DNA from: Candidatus Curtissbacteria bacterium RIFCSPLOWO2_02_41_11 | GTDB taxonomy: Bacteria; Patescibacteriota; Microgenomatia; Curtissbacterales; GWA2-41-24 | NCBI GenBank assembly: GCA_001775055.1 | Contig: MFBU01000020.1 | Location: forward strand, 1 to 55,088 | Reading direction: 5' to 3' | DNA length: 55,088 nt | Shown: piece by piece, positions 38,532 to 48,166 of the stretch | How positions within the stretch are numbered: position 1 is the first letter of the stretch | Layout: the number at the start of each line of letters is the position of its first letter | Translations under genes and position numbers: made by a program | The notes under the pieces: model-generated | What the model saw: only the letters and a program-made list of their open reading frames with translations | What the model was told of the DNA's origin: nothing | Databases searched by the model: none

Positions 38532-40752
38532 TTAAAAGAAAGGCGCTAATTTGTGTTTTGTATTTCTGATAGACAAGAGATGTTGCTAATAAAATTGTCC
38601 CTAAAACCATAAAGGCAACAATTCTGTAACCTTGTTGCAAGTTCCTTGAATCATAAACAAACACTTTAAAAATTGTCAGCATTAAAAATGCTAAGGCAAA
38701 CAGTCTAATCGGTTTGTATTTAGCCGCAATACCTATGCCCAGCAGGATTACTGAGTAAAATAGCCATATTACGGACAGCGAAATATCTCTGGCTGATTCC
38801 AAACCTTTTATTTTCGTAAGGTCCTGGCTGGTTAAAGTTTTGGGTGGCTGGTAATTGTAATTTGGTCTAGGAACATACCTATTATATGGAGTCGGACTCG
38901 GATAACGGTAATATTGATAATTATTTGGCTGCCTTTCAATTTGTCCGCTGCCAGTTGCCGAGTAATTAGGATATGTATCGTAAATATTTATTCCCTGAGC
39001 AATTTTTATTCCCAGAACTCTAACGTCTGTTTCCAGCGACTGCAATCGGCTATTCCTAAATTGATCAATTTTCCTGCCGTAATATGAAATCGACTCCCAA
39101 GATAAAACCCATATCAGAAGAACGTTCAGTACGATTAAAAGAGAAGGTAGTATTTTCTTTTCGTCCTCGTCCAGATTCTGACTGTATTTAAAATACAGAT
39201 ACGAAGCGCAGCCCATTGAAATAACGGAAATCATAAACGTCAAAAATCGTATGTTGAAAATTAAGGTAAATTGAGAAATATCTATTTGCGTGTCAAAAGC
39301 CAATAATCTAATAACGACCAGTATGTAAATTATCAGAGCGGCGACTCTCAGTTTTTGACTGCTTATTAAAAAACCAAGCAGCAGCAAGGATGCCGCTTCA
39401 ACTGCCCAGACAATCGTAATTAAATTCTTTTTAACCGAAAGAGGCACGGCGATTGTTAAAAAGAATATGGCAATACCCAAAAATCCTAAAGTCAAATAAG
39501 AGCTTTCTTTAAACTTTTGATAGCTTAAAGAACCCAAGGCAAAATAGAAAGCTGCAAGAGCGAAAGCAAAAAATCCGATAAAGTCTTTATAGCCGGCATC
39601 AGTCATCAAATAATAACCCAGGCCGAAATATACAAGAGCGTTAAGAAGCATCAGTATGATATCCGACTCTTCCGCTTCTTTTTTATATACGAAGTTGTAG
39701 ATAAAAAGACTGATCGCAAAGATCAAAAAGATAATTGTCAGGAAGGTAATTGTTTCAAGAAATTTTTCCGCCTTCCAGTGGATACCTGCCCAGGATACAA
39801 AAACAATATAAGTACCGGCAAAAGTAGCAATGCTAAGCTCGCGCCAGTTTTTGAAAAAAGCGACAGCCAAAACCCCAAGATTTAAAATCACAATATATGA
39901 CATCAAAACTATCTCACTGTCAAACCCTTTCCCCAAAAGAATCGGTGTCGCAAAACCGCCGATTACCCCAAGAACACCTATGTAAACGGCTTCATAGCGA
40001 ATTGCCAAAAGCGAGGACAAAATGGTAATAATTGACATCGAAGCAAGAGCTACATATGGCGAGATAAGATGGAAAAGTCCTAAGGCTGCCCAGATTGAAA
40101 GATATAAAACGACAATTCCTCCTGAGCTTATTATCTGACTGTACTTGTGGACTTTTTCTCTTAAAAATTCTCCGGCAAAAATTAGAGAAATTCCAAATAC
40201 CAGTCCGATGACCACTTGGCCAACGGGACCGATTAACCCGTTGTCGAAAGCAAATTTCAAAAAGAAAACGACTGCAAAAACGATCGCTACTATCCCGACA
40301 ATCGCGAACCAATTGGCTGCTAATTTGAACTCTAAACTCTGTTCTTCCTCTGGCGGCTTTTCAATTTCTAAAGTACCTGAGATTCCCTTAACTTGCTCTG
40401 TCCTTAGTTCACTCGGTTCTTTTGAGGATTTTTTGGCTCTTTCCCTGTAGGGCAAAATCGATTTTAATCCTAACGCTCCCAACAATATTCCAATCACTAT
40501 CGGGACTAAGTAGGCAGAGGATGAGGAACGTCCGAGGTTAAACAAAAAATTTGGCAGTGAAGACAAAAGAATTAAACCACCGACAATTAAAAGAATTACT
40601 CCACCAATCGGGAAACTCGGTTCTTCGCTTTTAGATGGAAAATCTTTAGAGGGAATTACTGTTTCTGGCGGTTTTGTACCTGTTTCCAGCTTCATGAGGC
40701 GGCTTTCGATATCCGAAATGCGCCTTTCCAAATCACCAATTTTGTCTTCCAT
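38521..40752 (-). CDS. DUF2339 multi-TM membrane protein
   Basis: N-terminal coiled coil, then many TMs (LAANWFAIVGIVAIVFAVVFFLKFAFDNGLIGPVGQV). Confidence 0.75.
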   Translation of the reverse strand: MEDKIGDLERRISDIESRLMKLETGTKPPETVIPSKDFPSKSEEPSFPIGGVILLIVGGLILLSSLPNFLFNLGRSSSSAYLVPIVIGILLGALGLKSILPYRERAKKSSKEPSELRTEQVKGISGTLEIEKPPEEEQSLEFKLAANWFAIVGIVAIVFAVVFFLKFAFDNGLIGPVGQVVIGLVFGISLIFAGEFLREKVHKYSQIISSGGIVVLYLSIWAALGLFHLISPYVALASMSIITILSSLLAIRYEAVYIGVLGVIGGFATPILLGKGFDSEIVLMSYIVILNLGVLAVAFFKNWRELSIATFAGTYIVFVSWAGIHWKAEKFLETITFLTIIFLIFAISLFIYNFVYKKEAEESDIILMLLNALVYFGLGYYLMTDAGYKDFIGFFAFALAAFYFALGSLSYQKFKESSYLTLGFLGIAIFFLTIAVPLSVKKNLITIVWAVEAASLLLLGFLISSQKLRVAALIIYILVVIRLLAFDTQIDISQFTLIFNIRFLTFMISVISMGCASYLYFKYSQNLDEDEKKILPSLLIVLNVLLIWVLSWESISYYGRKIDQFRNSRLQSLETDVRVLGIKIAQGINIYDTYPNYSATGSGQIERQPNNYQYYRYPSPTPYNRYVPRPNYNYQPPKTLTSQDLTKIKGLESARDISLSVIWLFYSVILLGIGIAAKYKPIRLFALAFLMLTIFKVFVYDSRNLQQGYRIVAFMVLGTILLATSLVYQKYKTQISAFLLNDK

Positions 40753-40816
40753 CTTCTAACTTCAGCTTAACACTTCGCCATTTACCTATCAATTATTTGC
40801 CAATTGTCGTTGAAAC

Positions 40817-43474
40817 TCAATCGTCAATTTCAACTAGCGGTTCGATCTTTCCAAAGGATAATTTTGGTGATCTTATTGAAATTGCTGAAGACTTTTTAAA
40901 AAACTTCCTTGCCTCCTCCACCCAAATAATCAAAGTCGAAGCCAAAAAGGCCAAAAGCCAATGGGCTAGTGTTAGTTTTTGGGTATGCAATAATTGATTG
41001 CCAAAACTGGTCTGAATTACCAAAATCTGCAAAACAAAAACAATACCAACTGCCGCAAGTAAGTAACCGTTATTTAAGGGTATTGAAAAGATCGATTTTT
41101 GCCTTGAGCGTACATTAAAGGCATTCATCCATTGACTGGCAGCAAGAACAACCAAGGCAAAGCTTCGGGCATAACCTAAAGAATAGTTTTTTTCAAAAAA
41201 GATAAAAAGAGGTAGAGTTGCCAAAAGCATTGAAAAAGCCATTAATAAACTTCGATTGATGGCCAAACTATCGACAAGATTTTCGCTTTGCACTTCATCA
41301 CGCGAATGGATTCCATCCTCCGGCGGCTCCTGCGCAAGAGCAACAACCAAAAACCCGTCAGTCACAAAATTAAGCCAGATGATCTGCACCGCCACTAGCG
41401 GCAGAGGCAAACCAATAAGAATCGCACCGGCAATAACCAAAACTTCTCCAACGCTGGTCGAAAACAAATACAAAATCACTTTTTTTAAGGTTAGATAAAT
41501 GCTTCTTCCCTCGCCAATTGCCTCGCAAATTGTCGAAAAATCATTGTCGGTTAAAACTATATCGGAAGCATCTTTGGCAACTTGAGTTCCCGACCCAAGA
41601 CCGATTCCCAGATTTGCTGCCTGCAGAGCCGGCGCGTCATTAACACCGTCTCCGGTCATCGCCACTATGTGGCCTTTTTCTTTATAAAGATTGACGATTT
41701 TGTGCTTGTGCTCGGGCGTAATTCTGGCAAAAACCGATACCGCCTCAAGTGATTCTAAAAGTTGCTCTTTAGAAAATTTTTCGATATCCGCGCCGGTTAA
41801 CACTTTATCACCTTCCTCAAAAATACCAACTTCTTGGGCAATACTTTGGGCAGTCTTTGGAAAATCGCCGGTCATCATCACCACGCGAAGACCGGCCCTC
41901 TTTGCTTTCTCAACTGAGGCCTTAACATGCTCGCGAATTTCCTCGTCTATTGCCAAAAGTGCATGAAATGCAAGTTTATTTTTTCTGGGACCATAGACGG
42001 CAATACCAACTACCCTCAGTCCCTTTTCGGTTAAATTTTGATAATCGGAAGATAAATTATGATCAATTTTTAAATCTCGGCTTAAAAATTCGGGTGCGCC
42101 TATGTAAATATCCCATTGACCATCATCACCGGTGAATTTGGCCTCAATATATCTCTTTCTTGAATCAAAGGGTTTGGCGACAATCGTTTGATATTCTTTT
42201 TCCAAATCTTCTTTGACAAGTCCCAGCTTGCGGCAAAGAACCGCAATAGCTGCCTCGGTTGGATCACCGACCGGCTTAAAACCGCTACCTTCTTCAAAAA
42301 TGACATCGGCCTTAAGCGAAAGATAGGTTAAGGCCAAAAGCTTTTTAAGATTTACCAAAGTTTCCTTAGTCCCACCCTCGATTTTACCCTCCGGCGCATA
42401 ACCTTGCCCGCTAATCTTAAAATGGGTTTTGCCAAAATAGACTTTATTAATAATCATTTGACCGGTTGTCAAAGTTCCGGTTTTATCAACTAATAAGGTA
42501 TCGGCATTACCCATAGCCTCGACCGCTGCCATCTGCCTGACAATTGCCCGGGCGCGGGCCATGCGCCAGACTCCTCGCGCCAGAACTATGGTTACTGCCA
42601 CCGGCAAACCTTCGGGGACAACCGAAACTGAAAGACCGATAACCGCTGTAAAAATCTCACGAAGGGCAATTCCCCGCAAAAGCCCAATAAACAACATTAA
42701 AATGGCAATGACTAAAACTCCCCAGGCAATTACATGAGTCAGTCTGGTTATTTTTTGAGCCAAGGGCAGAGGGATATCGGCAGTTTCAAGTAAGCCTTTG
42801 GAGATTTTGCCAAGCTCGCTTTCAAAACCTGTCGCTACCACGACTGCTTCTGCATAACCCGAAGCAACACTGGTCCCGGCAAAAACCATGTTCTTCTGAT
42901 CACCGATGACCAGATTTTTACGACTTAAAACATCGGGATTTTTGGCAATTGTGTAGGCTTCTCCCGTTAAAATGGCTTCATCGGTCATTAAACTTTCCAC
43001 ATGAACCAGTCTGGCATCAGCGGCGACTCGATCCCCTTCGTGCAAAATTAATATATCTCCGGACACAACTTCTTCAGAAGGCACAAGCATTTCTTCACCG
43101 CCCCGCCTAACTACTGCTTTGTGGCGTATCAAATTTCTAAGCCGTTGCAGGGAATTTCTCGCTCTTCCTTCTTGAACCGTACCGACTATGGCATTAATGG
43201 TAATTACCGCCAATATAACTAAAGCGTCAATGCTTTGGCCAAACATTAAAACTAAAACCGCCGCAAAAATTAGAATGTAAATTAAGGGGCTTTTGAATTG
43301 TCTTGCGAAAATATCAAAAATCGTTTCTTTTTTAACTTGGGCTAAAATATTAGGGCCGAAGGTTTTTAAGCGGGAGCTGACTTGCGTCAGAGTTAAGCCT
43401 TCTTGAGCACTAACCAATAATCCTTGGCAAACTTCCTTGGCAGTTTTTTGATAATAGGTCATTGTAATAGACAA
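40817..43474 (-). CDS. P-type cation-transporting ATPase
   Basis: LLVDKTGTLTTGQM, VPEGLPVAVTIVLA, MTGDGVNDAPALQAANLGIGLG. Confidence 0.95.
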   Translation of the reverse strand: MSITMTYYQKTAKEVCQGLLVSAQEGLTLTQVSSRLKTFGPNILAQVKKETIFDIFARQFKSPLIYILIFAAVLVLMFGQSIDALVILAVITINAIVGTVQEGRARNSLQRLRNLIRHKAVVRRGGEEMLVPSEEVVSGDILILHEGDRVAADARLVHVESLMTDEAILTGEAYTIAKNPDVLSRKNLVIGDQKNMVFAGTSVASGYAEAVVVATGFESELGKISKGLLETADIPLPLAQKITRLTHVIAWGVLVIAILMLFIGLLRGIALREIFTAVIGLSVSVVPEGLPVAVTIVLARGVWRMARARAIVRQMAAVEAMGNADTLLVDKTGTLTTGQMIINKVYFGKTHFKISGQGYAPEGKIEGGTKETLVNLKKLLALTYLSLKADVIFEEGSGFKPVGDPTEAAIAVLCRKLGLVKEDLEKEYQTIVAKPFDSRKRYIEAKFTGDDGQWDIYIGAPEFLSRDLKIDHNLSSDYQNLTEKGLRVVGIAVYGPRKNKLAFHALLAIDEEIREHVKASVEKAKRAGLRVVMMTGDFPKTAQSIAQEVGIFEEGDKVLTGADIEKFSKEQLLESLEAVSVFARITPEHKHKIVNLYKEKGHIVAMTGDGVNDAPALQAANLGIGLGSGTQVAKDASDIVLTDNDFSTICEAIGEGRSIYLTLKKVILYLFSTSVGEVLVIAGAILIGLPLPLVAVQIIWLNFVTDGFLVVALAQEPPEDGIHSRDEVQSENLVDSLAINRSLLMAFSMLLATLPLFIFFEKNYSLGYARSFALVVLAASQWMNAFNVRSRQKSIFSIPLNNGYLLAAVGIVFVLQILVIQTSFGNQLLHTQKLTLAHWLLAFLASTLIIWVEEARKFFKKSSAISIRSPKLSFGKIEPLVEIDD

Positions 43475-43498
43475 CTAACAACTAACATCTAACAACTA
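43471..43498. repeat. ACAACTA heptamer repeat
   Basis: ACAACTA ACAACTA ACATCTA ACAACTA. Confidence 0.85.
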
Positions 43499-43514
43499 AC
43501 TACTTACTGGAAAA

Positions 43515-44630
43515 TCACTCCAATGCAACTAGCCCCGGCAGTTCTTTACCGGATAAAAATCCCAGCATTGCTCCGCCGCCCGAGGAGACGAAAAAAAATT
43601 TCTCGAGAAGTTTTTTAGATGCCAAAAACTCTGTCGTTTCCCCACCACCAACCACACTGTAAGCACCACTCTTAATAATTGCATTTGCTACTGCCATCGA
43701 TCCTTCATCAAACCTCTCCTCAAAAACTCCCATCGGCCCGTTCCAAACAACCGTCTTGGCCGTTGCAATGATCGACCTGAATTTCTCAATCGACTCTCGA
43801 TCAATATCTTTTGTGTCCTCCGTTAATTGGGCAATTTTGATTTTTTCATTGTAATTTCGAATTTCTTTTGCTAATGCTCCTCCGACAATTACCCAATCTG
43901 CAACTTTCGCCAAATTCTCAATTACCGGCACTTTCGTCTCTATTTTGGCGCCGCCGACAATGGCCACAAACGGCCTTTGGGGATTTTTAAGAAGTTCAGA
44001 TAAAACCTCAATTTCCTCTTGAAGGTGCAAACCCACTGCATGAGGCAAAAGGCTAGGCAACGCCACTACAGACGCATGCTCTCTATGACTGACACTTAAA
44101 GCGTCATTGATATAAACATCTGCCATTGATGCCAATTGCCGCGCGAATTCCAAATCATTTGCTTCCTCTCCCGGCCAAAATCGCAGGTTCTCCAAAAGAA
44201 CAACTAATCCTGACCCCGAGCTGTCTACCTGGTACACACCAGGTGTGGGTTGAGTAGACACGTCGGGATAGAAAGCAATTTGACTTTTTAAAATCTTTTC
44301 CAAAACCGGCAAAAGCTGTTTTGTCGAAAGCGCTGGATCAATAACCGGCTTGCCGCTCCGTAGCCTTGGCGAAGGACGGTCAATATGCCCGGCAATGATT
44401 ATCTGAGAAACCTCATGTTCCAGAAGATAATCAATCGTGGGCTTCAGGTTTGTCAGTCTGGTAGAAATTTCGAGTTCTGCGCTAGTCGTTAGTCGTTCGC
44501 CATCTACCACTTGCGCTTCGCGCAAAGGCACATCAAGATCCGCCCTCACAAAAACCCGCTTTCCAAAAACATCAAGATCAGAAAGAATCTTCACTAATTT
44601 AAGTATTAAGTATCTGGTAGTAACTATCAA
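43515..44630 (-). CDS. pgk: Phosphoglycerate kinase carrying in-frame repeat-derived segments
   Basis: VFVRADLDVPL, VLLENLRFWPGEE, FVAIVGGAKIETK, VVWNGPMGVFE, SVVGGGETTEF. Confidence 0.92.
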   Translation of the reverse strand: MIVTTRYLILKLVKILSDLDVFGKRVFVRADLDVPLREAQVVDGERLTTSAELEISTRLTNLKPTIDYLLEHEVSQIIIAGHIDRPSPRLRSGKPVIDPALSTKQLLPVLEKILKSQIAFYPDVSTQPTPGVYQVDSSGSGLVVLLENLRFWPGEEANDLEFARQLASMADVYINDALSVSHREHASVVALPSLLPHAVGLHLQEEIEVLSELLKNPQRPFVAIVGGAKIETKVPVIENLAKVADWVIVGGALAKEIRNYNEKIKIAQLTEDTKDIDRESIEKFRSIIATAKTVVWNGPMGVFEERFDEGSMAVANAIIKSGAYSVVGGGETTEFLASKKLLEKFFFVSSGGGAMLGFLSGKELPGLVALE

Positions 44631-44660
44631 GCTGCGGCGGAAACTAAGAAGATTTTTACT

Positions 44661-45308
44661 CTAGTTGATTGATCTTTCTTCAGCAAGTGGATTGGAGTTT
44701 TCTTGTCGAATATGCTCATAACCTAGAAATTGATCTCCTTCACCAAAATTCAAAACTACTGCTTCGGCTTTACCCAAATAATCATCATCTCTTAACTTTT
44801 TGGGCAGACCTCCTTCCGGATGCTGCAGCCACCAAAGCGCAAATCTTGAAGGATCACCGTGGGTAACCACAGCCACCGTTTCTTCTTGATGGTTTTGCTT
44901 GACAAATTTAAGAAACCTTGACATCCTGTCAATAACGTCTTGGGGAGTTTCGGAACCGGCAACCTTAATTTCTGGTCTAAAATTATCAAACTGAACAGCT
45001 CGAACTACATCCATCGGTTTACCTTCAATGCCCGGAACAGCCGTATCAATCAATGCTTCATTAATCTTAATATTGGCTAAGCCAAACTCTCTTTTGATAA
45101 TTTGGGCTGTCTGCACTGCCCGCTCAAGTGGACTTGAATAAATCGCCTCAAACTTGACGCCTTTTGATCTCAAAACCTCGGCAAGCTTCTTAACTTGTTC
45201 CTTGCCTTGTGAAGATAAAGGAAATCCCTGCATCCGGCCATAAACTATATCATTGGGATTTTCCACCGCCCCATGGCGGATGAGATAAATTTTAGTCTCT
45301 GGTGCCAT
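44661..45308 (-). CDS. Histidine phosphatase family protein
   Basis: IYLIRHGAVENPNDIVYGRMQGFPLSSQG, VVTHGDPSR. Confidence 0.88.
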   Translation of the reverse strand: MAPETKIYLIRHGAVENPNDIVYGRMQGFPLSSQGKEQVKKLAEVLRSKGVKFEAIYSSPLERAVQTAQIIKREFGLANIKINEALIDTAVPGIEGKPMDVVRAVQFDNFRPEIKVAGSETPQDVIDRMSRFLKFVKQNHQEETVAVVTHGDPSRFALWWLQHPEGGLPKKLRDDDYLGKAEAVVLNFGEGDQFLGYEHIRQENSNPLAEERSIN

Positions 45309-45329
45309 GTAGCTATTTTACTGACTGGA

Positions 45330-46823
45330 TCAAAATGAAGGCAAATGCCAGATAGTGCGGACTTCCCCAACCAAATACAGCGAGCCAGTGATTAGAACCA
45401 GTTCGCTAGTGCCTAGGGTGCTAGAGTCTAGTGCACTGAAAATAGCTTGCTGAGAATTATTAAAGTATCTTGTATCTTGTATTTTGTATTTAGTATCTAG
45501 ATAATCTTTAATCTCTTTTGGATCAACTGCCTGATACCTTCCCATATCTGTTACCGCATAAAATTTCGTTGCGATGACCGTCTTAACCTGCAAATTTTTG
45601 ATCAATAAATCAATCATCTTTTGCCAATCTTTACCTTTTTTAAAAGCAACTATAAGAACAATTGACATTTGACCGGTGACATCTGACATTTTTTCTTTTG
45701 TCAATTGTAAATTGTCAGTTGTCAGTTGTTTTTTGATCCAGCGGATCAAAAACTTAATTTTGTCAGGATTATGCGCTCCGTCTAAAATCACTCGATCGTC
45801 AATTTGCTCGAAACGGCCGGGAAAAGGTAAGGACAACATTTCTTTCAATGACGACTTCGAAACTCTAAATCCTAAAGTCTCCAAAGCTGAAACTGCCAGT
45901 AAAACATTTTCTAACACAAAGTTTTGAGTTCTATGTCGTACTATATCGTAATATTTAATAAGGTAATCTTTAGCATCAGATTTTAGGGTCTTTGGCCAAC
46001 TTTGAGTATCAATTTTGATCAACGGAGCTTTTTTGCTTTTTGCCACTTTCTCAATTACATTCAGTGCCTTTCCCGTAGCTCCAGTTACTACCGATACTCC
46101 AATTTGATTCACCTTTGGTACTTTTGATACTTCTCGTACCTCTCGTACTTTTCGTACCTGTAACTTGATTATCCCCGCCTTCTCAAAAGCTATCTTCTCA
46201 GCAGTACTTCCAAGGATTTCCGTATGATCCAATCCTACATTGGTAATCACACAAAGTTCCGGTTGCAAGACATTAGTCGCATCAAGCCTTCCTCCAAGGC
46301 CAACCTCCACCACCGCCCAATCAACTTTTTCTTGGGCAAAATAAAGGAAGCTCGCCGCCACCAAAATTTCAAAGTAACTCGGCGTTAATTCGAACTTGTC
46401 TTTCTTTATCTTTTCGACAATCGGTCCAACTTCATTAAACAGTCTTAGAAATCTCCCTATCGGCATCAACTCGTTCTCAAACTTTGAACTTTCAAATATC
46501 TGCATCCGCTCTCGAATATCAACTAGATGAGGAGAAAGGTGTAAGCCGACTTTAGGAGTACCACGAGTATCAAGAGTATCACGGGTACCAAGAGCTTCTG
46601 ATACTTTTGGTACATTTGATACCTCTAATAATCTTGCAATATAAAACGCCGTCGAGCCTTTGCCCGAAGTTCCGGCTACATGAATTGATTTGAATTTATC
46701 CTGCGGGTTGTCCAGAAGTTTTAGAAGATATCGAATCCGCGCCAGCCCTAATTCTTGCTTTGTCCAAACTTGGGGAATAAAATTTTCTAACCAAGTTCGA
46801 ACATCAATATAACTTTCAAACAT
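45330..46823 (-). CDS. folC: Folylpolyglutamate/dihydrofolate synthase-like Mur ligase family protein, repeat-expanded
   Basis: GTSGKGSTAFYIARLL, EVGLGGRLDATNV, TNVGLDHTEILG, LDGAHNPDKI; start corrected to MFESYIDV. Confidence 0.85.
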   Translation of the reverse strand: MFESYIDVRTWLENFIPQVWTKQELGLARIRYLLKLLDNPQDKFKSIHVAGTSGKGSTAFYIARLLEVSNVPKVSEALGTRDTLDTRGTPKVGLHLSPHLVDIRERMQIFESSKFENELMPIGRFLRLFNEVGPIVEKIKKDKFELTPSYFEILVAASFLYFAQEKVDWAVVEVGLGGRLDATNVLQPELCVITNVGLDHTEILGSTAEKIAFEKAGIIKLQVRKVREVREVSKVPKVNQIGVSVVTGATGKALNVIEKVAKSKKAPLIKIDTQSWPKTLKSDAKDYLIKYYDIVRHRTQNFVLENVLLAVSALETLGFRVSKSSLKEMLSLPFPGRFEQIDDRVILDGAHNPDKIKFLIRWIKKQLTTDNLQLTKEKMSDVTGQMSIVLIVAFKKGKDWQKMIDLLIKNLQVKTVIATKFYAVTDMGRYQAVDPKEIKDYLDTKYKIQDTRYFNNSQQAIFSALDSSTLGTSELVLITGSLYLVGEVRTIWHLPSF

Positions 46824-46924
46824 ATTAGAAAATTTTGCAGTCCTCATCCACTTCGTGGCTTGCGGGCCTAAAAACTCTCCAGCCAATCGCGAACTTCATA
46901 ATAATCGCCAAACATGCGGGCTCA

Positions 46925-47464
46925 TTATACATGCTGCTGACCTTCTTTAGATCCTTGTACCTGCATATTGGCAGCAGTTCCCAAGGCCACGGCACCTAAA
47001 AAATTAGACACACCTAATTTACTGCAAATATTGTCTCGAAATAGGTCAAATTGTAAGGGTACAATCTTCAATTTGCGCATAATTGTCCAACTGTCAATTC
47101 GTCCTACAGTCAGAGCCAAAATCAAGGCCTCTTGAGCCGATAAGTCTCTTCTTGGCTTTTTTGCTAAATTTTCAACAGAAAGTGAACCATCTTCAACACC
47201 ATCAATGACTGCTGGAATTAGATTATCCTTAATATCCTTAATAGGTCTAGTTCGATTTGGATCTGCCTTAAGTACGATCCCCAGCACGATTCTTTTAATA
47301 GTAAAGATACTTTTCTCTAATTGTTGGGCAATCTCCCGTTCATCCAACCCATCAACTAACATCTGAAGAACTACATCCCTAAGTGTAGAACCGGTTTTCG
47401 TTTCATGGAGAGTTATCCCAGATCCCATGTTTGTCTCAGGCGTCATGGCAGCGCAATTTAGCAC
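46925..47464 (-). CDS. Hypothetical protein with possible LuxR-like HTH
   Basis: VVLQMLVDGLDEREIAQQLEKSIFTIKRIV. Confidence 0.45.
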   Translation of the reverse strand: MLNCAAMTPETNMGSGITLHETKTGSTLRDVVLQMLVDGLDEREIAQQLEKSIFTIKRIVLGIVLKADPNRTRPIKDIKDNLIPAVIDGVEDGSLSVENLAKKPRRDLSAQEALILALTVGRIDSWTIMRKLKIVPLQFDLFRDNICSKLGVSNFLGAVALGTAANMQVQGSKEGQQHV

Positions 47465-47505
47465 GAATAATGGGGGAAAATCAACTTCGTGAAGCTATTT
47501 TCTAC

Positions 47506-48081
47506 TTAGTGCTGCGAATCAGCAGCTAGTTCTTCTACGAAATTATGGCTAGTATAGACTTTTTCAACCGTAACTGCCTGACCATCTTTACCAATTTTGG
47601 GAACCAAATTACCCAGATTATCCCGTTCGTAAATCGGAATTCTAGCACCATCAAGACTTGTTGCTTCCAACCATTCTCCATAATAGCGACCATTGATGAA
47701 GTGATTATAATCATCAAAGTAAGGGCTTGGATAGGAATCACCGTTAACAAGAATTCCTTGAAGCTTAGTATCAACTTTTAGGTAACCAAGCTGAGTTTTA
47801 TCATCATCCGATGCATGATAGATAGACCGGGCGATGGCGTATTCCCCAACATTAGGTCTGACGATATAGATGCCTTCTTTTGCACCTTCGACTGGCTTCC
47901 CTTCCATACTAGAAGAAAACCCAAAAGTACTCTCGATCCACTTCATCGGACCTTCAATACCCGAGAAAATTCCGACGCCAACCACAGCAGCAGCCGCTGC
48001 GCCGCCAGTCAATTTTAATAAGCGCCTTCGGGAGAGTTCTCTTGATAGCTGCCTGTATGGCTGCATTTCAATCCTGCTCAT
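47506..48081 (-). CDS. Hypothetical exported protein with Tat-like signal
   Basis: SRRRLLKLTGGAAAAAVVGVGIFSG near N-terminus. Confidence 0.6.
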   Translation of the reverse strand: MSRIEMQPYRQLSRELSRRRLLKLTGGAAAAAVVGVGIFSGIEGPMKWIESTFGFSSSMEGKPVEGAKEGIYIVRPNVGEYAIARSIYHASDDDKTQLGYLKVDTKLQGILVNGDSYPSPYFDDYNHFINGRYYGEWLEATSLDGARIPIYERDNLGNLVPKIGKDGQAVTVEKVYTSHNFVEELAADSQH

Positions 48082-48166
48082 GATAACCTATAATTATAGG
48101 GTGCCAGCGTTAAAATGTCAACCGACTAAATTGCCCCAAAAGCTTCCTTCTGTTAAATTTAAACTA

